DNA of 61,324 bases from Pseudaquidulcibacter sp964443435. GTDB taxonomy: Bacteria > Pseudomonadota > Alphaproteobacteria > Caulobacterales > Aquidulcibacteraceae. Location: NCBI GenBank assembly GCA_964443435.1, contig CAYUCW010000006.1, positions 1 through 61,324 of the forward strand, read 5' to 3'. The notes beneath the pieces are model-generated. The model ran no database searches. It was not told the origin of the DNA and worked only from the letters and a program-made list of their open reading frames with translations. The position numbers and the translations under genes were made by a program. Of the stretch, positions 26,036 to 35,010 are shown one piece after another (the first letter of the stretch is position 1; the number at the start of each line of letters is the position of its first letter).

Positions 26036-27300
26036 TTTTGCTTTGACCAAACATCATCATAATATTTTATAGCTTTGCTTGCTGTACCATTAAACCAGCT
26101 ATAGCCATTTCGTCTTTCTTTTGAAACATCATTTATATCATCAAAGATTTCTTTATTTCTATCACCAAAGATTGGTTCTTGGGTTTCTATTGAATAATAT
26201 CTTGACCATAATAAAGGCGCATTAGGTTTATCAATAAGTCTTTTGCCTTCATCGCCTACACGCTCATATGATTTATTACTTATGGAATTTGCACGAAGCC
26301 AAGCAATGCCGTCTTTAATTGCACTTTTTATTCTTGCATCTGGGTTTGGAATTTTCATTAAATACATTAATATACCGCCACTTTCACTTGAACTAAGTGA
26401 GATTGGTTCATAATTTCTGGCCGAAGTTGGGGACAGCGAAATGACATCATATTGCTGCCCCCAGATTGTCTTTTTGCCATTAATTATAACTTGGCTTTTC
26501 AAAATACATTCAAGTGATTTATTTATAGCAATATTTATTTTTTGCTTTTCTGATGCATCAATAAAGCCATAATCTTTAGATTTTACAATCTCAGTCATAA
26601 ATTCAATAATAGCAATCATTGCATTATCATTATAGGTTATTGAATCATGATAACCGCCTTCAAGTGGATAGACTTGTGGGAAGCCACCATTTGGATATTG
26701 CGCCTTTAAAGTATAATTAAGCCCTTTATGAAAGCTTTCTATGTATTTGGCATTTTCCTTATTATTATTAATAATTTTCGCAAGAAATCTTAATTCAGTT
26801 ATTGTTGCGTCATTATCAAAAGTACCCATAAAATGCAGGATTTTTGGAACAATATTTTCAGGCGTATCGTTTAAATTCGCATCAGTAATTATAAAAGATT
26901 GCCCCTTAAGTCTTGCTTCTTTATCACGGGCTTGGTTTTTACCCCAACCACCCGCCGGTGTCTGAAAACTTATAATATTATCCGCCACCTTAAGCGCATC
27001 AACGGTTTTATACCAAGCATCGTCCATATTTAATGGCATAGTATTTTGCTTTGATACTGGTGGTGAAGGCGGAATTATAGCAACAGACTTCATTTCTGAT
27101 AAAAGAGTATTTTTATTTAAAGCATATCCTTTTTCAGATTCTAATAAATATGTTTCCCATAATTGCTTTTCTTGGGGTGCAATATTTTTAATTCTTTCCA
27201 ATGTTAAAGGTAAAGCACTTGTACTTGTGCCAATTTGTTTTGCACTTATTGGTGCAGCAATTGAGCCAAACAAGAGACTTAAAAGGATAATTTTTTTCAT
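26032..27300 (-). CDS. Pectate lyase, PL10 (PelA-like) family, exported
   Basis: The 422-residue protein starts with a signal peptide (cleavage near PISAKQ) and has the (alpha/alpha) pectic-acid-lyase pattern: VADNIISFQTPAGGWGKNQ, QYPNGGFPQVYPLEGGYHDSI with TYNDNAMIAIIEF, the RNYEPISLSSSESGG segment and a C-terminal NAPLLWSRYYSIETQEPIFG split over 20 residues. PL10 enzymes cleave polygalacturonate by beta-elimination. It follows a second, longer family member by 12 bases, so the two and the upstream esterase form one operon. Confidence 0.9.
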   Translation of the reverse strand: MKKIILLSLLFGSIAAPISAKQIGTSTSALPLTLERIKNIAPQEKQLWETYLLESEKGYALNKNTLLSEMKSVAIIPPSPPVSKQNTMPLNMDDAWYKTVDALKVADNIISFQTPAGGWGKNQARDKEARLKGQSFIITDANLNDTPENIVPKILHFMGTFDNDATITELRFLAKIINNNKENAKYIESFHKGLNYTLKAQYPNGGFPQVYPLEGGYHDSITYNDNAMIAIIEFMTEIVKSKDYGFIDASEKQKINIAINKSLECILKSQVIINGKKTIWGQQYDVISLSPTSARNYEPISLSSSESGGILMYLMKIPNPDARIKSAIKDGIAWLRANSISNKSYERVGDEGKRLIDKPNAPLLWSRYYSIETQEPIFGDRNKEIFDDINDVSKERRNGYSWFNGTASKAIKYYDDVWSKQN

Positions 27301-27312
27301 AATTTGCTCTGA

Positions 27313-28947
27313 CTATTTTTCTTTAATTGCAGAAATAAGCTTTTTCATATTTTCAATATATGCGCCTGTAGAAATACCAATTTCTGGATTATTAGTTGAA
27401 TATGGTGAAGTATCATATTTATCGCCAACATGGGTTTGCAGAATAAAATTCTCAGGAACTTCTTTTGGCGCAGGGCCAATATAAGGATTTGAAATTACTT
27501 TTATTGGAGTTGGCCAATAACCTTCTTTATTTAAATCTTTGATAATTCCTGATAAGTCATGGCTTAGGCCATCAAGATTTCTATCAGATGTCCCCGATAA
27601 ATCTTCGGCAGCAAAATATTTTGGTAAAGGCGTAGTATTTCCGATTTTAATCGGAGATTTTTTGCTTATTTCATTTGGATCTGATTTTAACAATAATTCA
27701 TATTCACTGCGCAAGCCTTTAATATCTATAGCGCGCCATTGGCCATAATGCATAATAGGTTTTTCAGGATTATAATCAGCATAATACTGACCATTTGTAG
27801 AATTTGAACCAGTGCGGTGAACATATAAAGGCTTATTAGTTCCAATTTCAATATAAGTTGGATATTCGCGCCCTTTCATGACGACTTTATCAGCAGGCAA
27901 TTTAAGTTTTTCAAGCCAATCAATACCTTCGCCAACTCTTGCAAGGAATTTTGTTTCGCCAGTAAGCCTATAGAAATACATTAATTGTTTAAGGTTTTGC
28001 GCGGTTGTATGCGTAGTCAAAGCCTTTGGTTCATAAGATCTTGCGCCTTGCGGCTTTAAATCAAGTGAATATTGCAAGCCCCAACCGGGTTGTGGCTGAC
28101 CTTGTTGAGTTACAATAAATACATTCATTGCGCGGTTAATTGCGTCTAATACTTTATCGCCGCCAAGCCCTGCTTGATAACACATAATAAGGAAATTTAT
28201 ATTTTCGCCTGCTACATCATCATTAAAAGTAATATAGCTTGTGTAATCAGCTTTATTATTCTTCACGTGATCATATTTTAAAGGGTATCTTTGTGGCCAA
28301 CCACCAATAGGATATTGGCTTTCAAGGACAAGATTAATTGATTTTTCAAGAGCTGGCTTAAAGCTTGGGTCTAGCTTTTCCATATATAATCTAAGTAAAA
28401 ATTGCATAGCTTCCGACGTGCCGGCATCATCAAAAGTGGAATTATCCCAATTATGCTGAAATTCTTCTAAACGCCACGCATTTTTGCCAATGGTATCATA
28501 CCATTTTTTTGTTGAAGGTGCACCGGCGAAATCAATAAAATAATTCCAACCGCCTTCAGGTTTTTGACCTGCTATTAATGCGCCCGCTACTTTTTTTGCC
28601 GATTCATAATAATACTCATCACCTGTTGCATGATATGCATCAAGATAGACATGACCCATAGTAGCCGTTCCAGGGGGTTGCACCCAAATCATAGATTTAT
28701 GCGCTTCAACCTCACCCCATCTTTTGCTTAAATCAGAAGAATAAGCCCAAACATAACCACCATTATTAGCAACAGTTTCAACCATGAACTTCGTTGCTTT
28801 TTTCATAGTTTCAAGAATTTCAGCGCGGTTTGGCGCTTTAGTGGCTTGTTTTAAAGCTTCTTTTGGTTTCGTAGTTTGCGCATATACTGGCATATTTGCA
28901 ATTAAGCTTGCTATGATTGCTAGTGAAACTAAGTTTGATTTTTTCAT
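27313..28947 (-). CDS. Second pectic-acid lyase family protein, exported
   Basis: A 544-residue secreted relative of the neighbouring lyase (signal peptide to about NMPVYAQ). Shared blocks: GQKPEGGWNYFIDF, QYPIGGWPQRYPLKYD followed by YITFNDDVAGENINFL, GWGLQYSLDLKPQGARSYEP (cut here) and LYVHRTGSN. The N-terminal 110 residues and a C-terminal tail are extra compared with its neighbour, so this is a divergent subfamily, possibly acting on a different uronate polymer or on oligomers. It lies 14 bases after the esterase gene and 12 bases before the shorter lyase. Confidence 0.85.
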   Translation of the reverse strand: MKKSNLVSLAIIASLIANMPVYAQTTKPKEALKQATKAPNRAEILETMKKATKFMVETVANNGGYVWAYSSDLSKRWGEVEAHKSMIWVQPPGTATMGHVYLDAYHATGDEYYYESAKKVAGALIAGQKPEGGWNYFIDFAGAPSTKKWYDTIGKNAWRLEEFQHNWDNSTFDDAGTSEAMQFLLRLYMEKLDPSFKPALEKSINLVLESQYPIGGWPQRYPLKYDHVKNNKADYTSYITFNDDVAGENINFLIMCYQAGLGGDKVLDAINRAMNVFIVTQQGQPQPGWGLQYSLDLKPQGARSYEPKALTTHTTAQNLKQLMYFYRLTGETKFLARVGEGIDWLEKLKLPADKVVMKGREYPTYIEIGTNKPLYVHRTGSNSTNGQYYADYNPEKPIMHYGQWRAIDIKGLRSEYELLLKSDPNEISKKSPIKIGNTTPLPKYFAAEDLSGTSDRNLDGLSHDLSGIIKDLNKEGYWPTPIKVISNPYIGPAPKEVPENFILQTHVGDKYDTSPYSTNNPEIGISTGAYIENMKKLISAIKEK

Positions 28948-28961
28948 TCTACCCTCGATTA

Positions 28962-29984
28962 TTAGCTATATAAGCCAGCTTTTTTTGCATAATTATAAAA
29001 TAATTCAGGCCATATTCCACATGGCAAACCTTGCGATCTTCTTATTGAAAAGCCATGTCCGCCTTCTGGGAATAAATGGGTTTCAGTTTTAATATTATTG
29101 GCTCTTAAGCCCTCACGTAGGGCCAAGCTATTTTTAACATGAACGGCACCATCATCTTCGGCATGGCAAAGAAACATAGGCGGAGTATTAGGCGTAATAT
29201 TCCTATCAGGTGAGTGAAGTTTTATCATTTCTTCACTTGGATTTTCGCCAATAAGATTTTTTCTTGAACCCATATGGGCAACCGAAGCATCCATTGATAT
29301 TACAGGATAAATTGGTGCACATAAAAATGGTCTTGCGCTAAGCTTATCTATTTCATCAGTAAAATCATAAGTTATCGCGTCGAATCTTGCACCTAAATCA
29401 GCACAAAGATGACCACCCGCAGAAAACCCAAGTGCGGCAATACGATTTGCATCAATTTTAAATTCAGATGCCCGTGACTTTATAATACGCATTGCTCTTT
29501 GCGCATCACTAAGGGCAACATTTGCCCCCTGCCCCCATTTATCTTGTGGCAAGCGGTAATAAAGCACAAAAACGCTAATCCCTCGTTCGGTATAGAATTT
29601 AGCAATATCATAGCCTTCATGGTCAAAAACAATTCTTCCATAACCACCGCCAGGGGAAACCAAGATTGCCGAACCATTGGGATTTTTAGCAAGAAAAACA
29701 TCCATTCTTGGGCGCGTTACGGCTGATGCGTATCTATCGCTTAGCTCATTTGGCTTTGCCCTTTGTTCTATTTTTTCGACAATTGGATTTAAAGGCTGAC
29801 TTGGGTTTCCATTGGGCCATAAATCAATTGTGGCATTTGGGCTTATGACTTTGTTCAAATCAAACCCTTTAGATTCTGGTGATTCAGCCGCTTTGGCAGA
29901 GGCCGCGCCCAATATTGAAATGATACCGGTAGCAAAAACAGCGCGTCTAGTAGCTTTAAATAATTTTTCTTTGCTAAATTTCAT
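28962..29984 (-). CDS. Exported alpha/beta-hydrolase acetyl esterase
   Basis: A 340-residue alpha/beta hydrolase of the xylan/pectin acetylesterase type: oxyanion strand VSPGGGYGRIVFDHEGY, FVLYYRLP, nucleophile Ser188 in LGFSAGGHLCADLG, Asp in FLCHAEDDGAV and His in PEGGHGFSI. The N-terminus has TRRAVFATGIISILGAASA, a twin-arginine or Sec signal. As the first gene of the operon with two pectate lyases it most likely deacetylates pectin fragments so the lyases can act (inference). Confidence 0.87.
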   Translation of the reverse strand: MKFSKEKLFKATRRAVFATGIISILGAASAKAAESPESKGFDLNKVISPNATIDLWPNGNPSQPLNPIVEKIEQRAKPNELSDRYASAVTRPRMDVFLAKNPNGSAILVSPGGGYGRIVFDHEGYDIAKFYTERGISVFVLYYRLPQDKWGQGANVALSDAQRAMRIIKSRASEFKIDANRIAALGFSAGGHLCADLGARFDAITYDFTDEIDKLSARPFLCAPIYPVISMDASVAHMGSRKNLIGENPSEEMIKLHSPDRNITPNTPPMFLCHAEDDGAVHVKNSLALREGLRANNIKTETHLFPEGGHGFSIRRSQGLPCGIWPELFYNYAKKAGLYS

Positions 29985-30158
29985 ATTCCCACCAAAGTAT
30001 TTTATTATTATATTTTAAACTATTCTAATAATTCTATATACTTAAGTCAATGAAACTTAAATTACAAAATGTAAATAAAACCATGCCCAAATTGCTAAGC
30101 TTGCACTTAATTCTTGCCCTAATTAATCAGGCAGTATAAACGCATTTAACGGCACAAA

Positions 30159-31961
30159 ATGAAATTATCTGAAATTATTAATAATAAAAAACTTAGCGAT
30201 AGGCTTTTCGGCTTAGTATTATTAGTAATAATTATTTCCCTTATTTATAAATACGCTATCGGAAGTTGGCCCAATATTTCAAATTATATATTGCCCGATA
30301 ATGATGACGCAATGCGGGTTATAGAGGTGCGCGATTGGCTTAATGGACAAGGCTTTTTTGATGGTTTTAATCATAGGCTTAATCCACCAAATGGCGGCGA
30401 TGTGCATTGGTCACGCATTGGTGATTTACCCCTTGCAATCATAGAACTTATTTTAAAGCCATTTGGCCTTAAAAATTATGAAAGCATTGCGGTTTTTATA
30501 ACGCCATTATTACTTAGTTTTGTATTTGCACTAAGTATTGGCAAAGCGGCTTTTGAACTAGAAAAATCAAAAATCACATTCGCAATTGCCGCCATAATGG
30601 CTTTAAATGTTCCGATTATAATGTCCTATTTTATTCCAGGGCGCGTAGATCATCATAATATACAAATTATATGCCTAGTTCTTGCGATCTTAGGTGCATT
30701 AAAAATAGATGTTAAAGGCGCGGTTTTAAGCGGCTTTGCAATGGCGCTAAGCCTTACAATTGGCTTTGAAACTATGCCGCAATTAGTTATTATAATTGCA
30801 TGGTTTACAATTAATTGGCTTTTAAACCCAAGTGAATTTAAAAATATAATTATTGCTTTTTGTCAAAGCTTTGCAATCTTTATTATTTGCGGATTTCTTA
30901 TTAATGTGCCGCCAAGTGAATGGAATATTCCGGTAAATGATGCCCTAAGTATTGCACAGATTTTGCCAATTTTAATTGGTTCGGTTTCACTTATGATTTG
31001 TGCAAATTATCAAAGTGAAAAAACATTTTTAATAAGATTTCTTACACTTGGCGCAATTGGTATTTGCGTCATAGCAAGTGCATTACAATATCCCGTTTTA
31101 CTTCAAAAGCCATATTTTCAAACCGATGAATTAATGCATAAGCTTTGGCTTTCTAAGATTGTCGAAACCCATCCCCTTATAAGTGTTAAACCTAAGACTT
31201 TGGTGAATCTTGGAATGTTTGCGGCGCTTGCATCAATTGCCGCCATTATTCAGCTAATAGTTTTATTTAAACGCGAAACCCCATCACAAACCGATAGTTT
31301 TAAACTAAGCAAATGGTTTTTAATTTGCGGCCTAGTTGTAATCTCAAGCCTTATGGCTTTCTTTTGGCAAGCGCGTGTGGCCGGCATAGCAAATAGTATT
31401 GCAATTATTGTGGTGTCATCATTTGTGACTTATTTATTCATAAGAAAACGCTATGAATATGCCATTATTGCACTTGTGATTTTAAATCCATTTTTGCCAC
31501 AAATGATAAGCAATATTCTGGCTAAAAGTGAAACCAAGACCACAAAATACGCGGTTGGCGGCGGAAAGACTTGTAAGGGCGTGCAGGCATTTTCAAACCT
31601 TGCAAAAATGCCAAAAGGCATAATTGCCGCGCCAATTGATTTTGGTGCCCAAGCATTAATAGCAACGCATCATTCGGTTCTTGCCGCGCCATATCATAGG
31701 AATCAAGGTAATCGCAAAGCTTATGATATTTTCATAGCTGAACCTGAAGCCGCCAAAAAATTACTTATACAAAATAAAATTGACTATGTCGCAATTTGTG
31801 CAAAGTCTGCGGAAATTGCCAATATTGCCAATTATTCTCCGAATGGGCTTATGGCTATGTTAAAGCAAGATAAATATCCAAATTATCTAGAGCCAATTGA
31901 AACCCCAAAAAAATCTAATATTATTGCCTATAAAATTATAAAAGAAAAAATAAATGAATAA
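30159..31961 (+). CDS. Polytopic GT-C-like membrane protein, copy 1
   Basis: The 600-residue protein has about 11-13 hydrophobic helices. After the first helix comes a conserved periplasmic loop with DNDDAMRVIEVRDWLNGQ and RLNPPNGGDVHWSRIGDLP, then PGRVDHHNIQ in a later loop: acidic and His-rich first-loop motifs typical of GT-C lipid-linked glycosyltransferases of the STT3/ArnT kind. A soluble C-terminal tail carries VLAAPYHRNQGN. It is clearly paralogous to the gene at 33024-34781. I do not recognise a named function; transfer of a sugar or glycan from a lipid carrier in the periplasm is inference. It overlaps the WD40 gene by 8 bases. Confidence 0.75.
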   Translation: MKLSEIINNKKLSDRLFGLVLLVIIISLIYKYAIGSWPNISNYILPDNDDAMRVIEVRDWLNGQGFFDGFNHRLNPPNGGDVHWSRIGDLPLAIIELILKPFGLKNYESIAVFITPLLLSFVFALSIGKAAFELEKSKITFAIAAIMALNVPIIMSYFIPGRVDHHNIQIICLVLAILGALKIDVKGAVLSGFAMALSLTIGFETMPQLVIIIAWFTINWLLNPSEFKNIIIAFCQSFAIFIICGFLINVPPSEWNIPVNDALSIAQILPILIGSVSLMICANYQSEKTFLIRFLTLGAIGICVIASALQYPVLLQKPYFQTDELMHKLWLSKIVETHPLISVKPKTLVNLGMFAALASIAAIIQLIVLFKRETPSQTDSFKLSKWFLICGLVVISSLMAFFWQARVAGIANSIAIIVVSSFVTYLFIRKRYEYAIIALVILNPFLPQMISNILAKSETKTTKYAVGGGKTCKGVQAFSNLAKMPKGIIAAPIDFGAQALIATHHSVLAAPYHRNQGNRKAYDIFIAEPEAAKKLLIQNKIDYVAICAKSAEIANIANYSPNGLMAMLKQDKYPNYLEPIETPKKSNIIAYKIIKEKINE

Positions 31962-32958
31962 ATCTGGTCAAATTGAAGCTTGTGGAATTTCTGCGGTTTT
32001 TTCTGGCGATATGCCAATATTAAGCTTTGCCGATGGTACGATTATCATGGGCGAAAAAACCTATCTGCCGCCTGATAATGACCTTGAAATTTTTGGCATT
32101 ATGGAAGCCTTGGTTTGCCCAAATACAGGCGGCATTATAATTCTTGACGGCAATGGTAAGGTTTTCCGCCTAAGGCTTAATGGTATAAAAGAAGAAATTT
32201 ACAATTTCAAAACTTTTGCTGATAAAATGGTAATTAATAAAAAGCGCAATATTTTGGCAATTGCTGCGGGTAAAAAAATCTCAATCATTAATCTTAAGAC
32301 TAATTCGATTGATTATGATTTCACTTTGGAAAACCATATTAATTCACTTGATTTTGACCTTAAGGGCGAAAATCTAAGTGTTGGTCACGCCAAAGGAATA
32401 AGCGTTCTTGACCTTAAAGATTCCGAACCACCATTTGAATTTAAAGCCAATGGCGGTGTTTTTGCGTCGATTTTCGCGCCAGATATGCGCTTTTTAATTG
32501 CCGCAACCGGAGAGCCTTCTTTGATTGGCTGGCGACTTACCGATGGTACAGCTTTTAGAATGTCTGGCTATCCGCAAAAACCTACTTCACTTGAATGGAT
32601 AAATAATGGTGAAGCCCTTGCAACTTCGGGCGGCCCATTCGCTTTGGTATGGCCCTTTATTGATAAGGATGGGCCAATGGGTAAAAATGCACTTACAATT
32701 GATACAAGACGGCAAATAGTGAATAAGATTGCGGTTTCAGGCTTTAAAATCGCGCTTGGATTTAATGATGGGGCGGTTGGAGTTGCCGATGTTCATTCGC
32801 AATTATCAAAACATATTGGCGGCATTGATGAAGATCTTGAAACTTCGACCGATCCAAGAGATGGCCAAGAAAGAATTTCATCAATCGCCATTAATAAGCG
32901 CGGCAATCTTGTGGCTTGGGTTTCTGAAAGCGGTAAATGGGGCATCTCTAATACTTAG
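31954..32958 (+). CDS. WD40-like beta-propeller protein
   Basis: A 334-residue soluble protein, no signal peptide, made of short repeated beta-blade units: ILDGNGKVFRLRL, LAIAAGKKISIINLKTN, LSVGHAKGISVLDLKD, FLIAATGEPSLIGWRLTDG, LATSGGPFALVWPF, IALGFNDGAVGVADV and LVAWVSESGKWG. Each ends in the Trp/hydrophobic plus Asp pattern of WD40 blades, giving seven or so. These act as cytoplasmic protein-binding platforms. It starts inside the end of the first GT-C-like gene and is followed after 65 bases by the second, suggesting it works with these membrane proteins (inference). Confidence 0.82.
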   Translation: MNKSGQIEACGISAVFSGDMPILSFADGTIIMGEKTYLPPDNDLEIFGIMEALVCPNTGGIIILDGNGKVFRLRLNGIKEEIYNFKTFADKMVINKKRNILAIAAGKKISIINLKTNSIDYDFTLENHINSLDFDLKGENLSVGHAKGISVLDLKDSEPPFEFKANGGVFASIFAPDMRFLIAATGEPSLIGWRLTDGTAFRMSGYPQKPTSLEWINNGEALATSGGPFALVWPFIDKDGPMGKNALTIDTRRQIVNKIAVSGFKIALGFNDGAVGVADVHSQLSKHIGGIDEDLETSTDPRDGQERISSIAINKRGNLVAWVSESGKWGISNT

Positions 32959-33023
32959 GGTCATGCTCTAAGTTAAATTAAAAATAACTTATCTATGGCA
33001 AACCAATCCAAAGAGATAAGTAA

Positions 33024-34781
33024 ATGCAAGCCAAGCCAAATATTTTCAACTTAAGACAAATAATAATTTTCGGATTATTAATTATGGTCGCCATAAAAAT
33101 TTGCTTACCTGCTTGGCAAAACATTCTTGAATGGAATGTCCCTGATACTGATGACGCAATGCGGATTTTACAAGTCCGCGATTGGCTTAATGGGCAAGGT
33201 TTTTATGATTTATATAATCATAGGCTTAATCCACCAAATGGCGGTGATATGCATTGGTCAAGAATTGGTGATTTACCACTTGCGCTTTTCCAAATAATTT
33301 TAACACCAATATTTGGTCAAGAAACAGGCGCAAAGCTTGCAATTTTTATCACGCCGCCAATTCTTGGCATAGTATTTATGTTTCTTGCCTTTAAAGCGGC
33401 ATATGCTTTGTTTGAAAGTAAAATTTCAGCATATTTAATGATTAGCTTCTGCTTTGTTTCGGCTGGCATCATAAGCTTTTTTATAGCGGGGCGCGTAGAT
33501 CATCATAGCCTCCAATTAATTTCATTATTAATTATTATTTACGGGATTTTAAAGGACACTAAAGCAAGCATTAATATTGCAAGCTTTGGCATTGCCCTAA
33601 GCCTATGTATTGGTTTTGAAAACCTTCCTATAATTGGGGTAACAATCGGATTTATTGCTTTTAAATGGTTATTTATCGCAAATAAGGAAAATTGCTCTAT
33701 ATTTTGCAAATGGCTTATTATCTATTGCTTAATCGCGCTTTTAATAAATAATCCAATTGATAAAATTTGGATTGCCAAAAATGACGCTTTATCGATTGCC
33801 CAAGTTTTACCAATTATAATAGGCGCGCTTGGCCTTGGATTAAGTGCGAAGCTTTTATCTGGCAAAAGCCTTTTAATAAGATTTTTTGCGCTTTTGTGTG
33901 TCGGGATTTTAATTCTTGGCACGGCATGGCAATTTGAAGTTTTACGCCTTCCAATTTATTATCAAACCGAGCCATTATTGCACCAACTATGGCTTAATAA
34001 TGTTTCAGAAGTCATACCTTTAATAAAGAAAGATATTGAAATAATCCTAAGCTATGGCCTATTCCCAATTATTGCGTCTATTTTTGCAATTATAAAATTA
34101 ATAAAAGTTAGAAATGAGCAAAAACAATTCGCTAAATGGGTTTATATTTGCCTTTGCTTAATCAGTAGCACACTTCTTATATTCTTTTATCAATCAAGGC
34201 TTTCAGGAATTGCGGCGGTATTCGCTGCGCTTACGGCGGCGGCAATTATTGCCGAAACCTATAAAACTCAAACCTTGCAAAAGACCATTTTAATTGCAGC
34301 AATATTAAATAGTTTCACACCAAGCCTTTTAGTGCTTTTGCAAAAAACCATAGCTCCTTCTCAAAAGCCCACAATTACAGAACAAACCAAAGCTTTGGCA
34401 GATTGCAATAATCATAGCGCGTTTTCACACCTAAGAAATGTGCCTATCGGCAAAATCCTTGCGCCAATAGATCTTGGCCCGCGCACCTTACTTAATACAG
34501 GTCATAGCGTGCTTGCCGCGCCATATCACCGTAATCAGGGAAATAGTCTTGCCTATAAAATTTTCATGGCGGATAAAAAAACCGCTTATGATTTAATTAT
34601 AGAAAATAAAATTGAGTATATAGCGTATTGCAAACAATCGGCGGAAATCCCTGATATTATTAAATATACACCAAATGGACTTATGAATGATTTAATAAAT
34701 CAAAAACCATTATATCTAGAAAAAATTACAAAACCAAAAAATTCAGATATTGAATTTTTTAGGGTTATAAAACAAAAATAA
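33024..34781 (+). CDS. Polytopic GT-C-like membrane protein, copy 2
   Basis: The 585-residue protein is a paralogue of the gene at 30159: same first-loop DTDDAMRILQVRDWLNGQ, RLNPPNGGDMHWSRIGDLPL, the AGRVDHHSLQ loop and the C-terminal VLAAPYHRNQGN plus YTPNGLMNDL. The two diverge most in the membrane helices, while both loop motifs and the C-terminal tail are kept, which suggests conserved catalysis with different partners or lipid substrates. The same caution on function applies. The last gene before the structured region in front of ffh. Confidence 0.75.
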   Translation: MQAKPNIFNLRQIIIFGLLIMVAIKICLPAWQNILEWNVPDTDDAMRILQVRDWLNGQGFYDLYNHRLNPPNGGDMHWSRIGDLPLALFQIILTPIFGQETGAKLAIFITPPILGIVFMFLAFKAAYALFESKISAYLMISFCFVSAGIISFFIAGRVDHHSLQLISLLIIIYGILKDTKASINIASFGIALSLCIGFENLPIIGVTIGFIAFKWLFIANKENCSIFCKWLIIYCLIALLINNPIDKIWIAKNDALSIAQVLPIIIGALGLGLSAKLLSGKSLLIRFFALLCVGILILGTAWQFEVLRLPIYYQTEPLLHQLWLNNVSEVIPLIKKDIEIILSYGLFPIIASIFAIIKLIKVRNEQKQFAKWVYICLCLISSTLLIFFYQSRLSGIAAVFAALTAAAIIAETYKTQTLQKTILIAAILNSFTPSLLVLLQKTIAPSQKPTITEQTKALADCNNHSAFSHLRNVPIGKILAPIDLGPRTLLNTGHSVLAAPYHRNQGNSLAYKIFMADKKTAYDLIIENKIEYIAYCKQSAEIPDIIKYTPNGLMNDLINQKPLYLEKITKPKNSDIEFFRVIKQK

Positions 34782-34798
34782 TAGTAATCCTTTCTAAA

Positions 34799-34827
34799 TT
34801 GACTCTTGGAATATTTTAGTCTATACG
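34799..34827 (+). promoter_or_regulatory. Probable sigma-70 promoter of the RNA/ffh leader
   Basis: TTGACT at 34799-34804 and TATACG at 34822-34827 are separated by exactly 17 bases, giving a start near 34833. It lies 18 bases after the stop of the GT-C-like gene and directly before the GC-rich structured region. Confidence 0.6.
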
Positions 34828-34832
34828 CCCCA

Positions 34833-34980
34833 GTAATTCGGCACATTGCCAAACAAACCATGCTTACACGGTATCGTCCTATCAGAGAATATAGGGTAAA
34901 ACGAAGGGGGTAAGGTGGTAACCTCGCTCAGCGTTTACGCCCAGCGGGGTGTTTTGCGTTTGCCTGATACAAATTTTTTA
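34833..34980 (+). ncRNA. Uncharacterised structured RNA or leader upstream of ffh
   Basis: This stretch is much richer in G and C than the surrounding intergenic DNA and folds well by eye: GTATCG (34871-34876) pairs with TGATAC (34965-34970); inside lie a hairpin CCTAT/ATAGG (34878-34895), a helix AAACG (34899-34903)/CGTTT (34957-34961), and a long stem ACCTCGCT (34921-34928)/AGCGGGGT (34943-34950) extended by GCG/CGC. A run of six Ts ends at 34980. The G-rich single strand 34904-34918 would face the junction. I could not match it to SRP RNA, tmRNA, 6S or RNase P words. It may be a separate small RNA or the 5' leader of ffh. Confidence 0.5.
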
Positions 34981-35010
34981 TATGAAAATTATTTATAGGG
35001 TTTTTTATTT

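Noticed and set aside
29985..30158. Gene or RNA in the gap before the first GT-C-like gene
   Set aside because: No ORF with a ribosome site and no convincing hairpin; probably just promoter DNA.
34898..34940. Glycine riboswitch-like words (CGAAGGGGG and CTCAG) in the leader before ffh
   Set aside because: The conserved GGAGAG strand and its partner are missing, the spacing is wrong, and ffh is not a glycine-related gene.
34833..34980. 4.5S SRP RNA next to ffh
   Set aside because: The diagnostic GGUCAGG...GGAAG...AGCAGCC apical domain is absent on both strands, and the ends do not form the expected single long hairpin.
34833..34980. Two-piece alphaproteobacterial tmRNA
   Set aside because: No T-loop TTCGAATC, no CCA end and no tag-like reading frame are visible.
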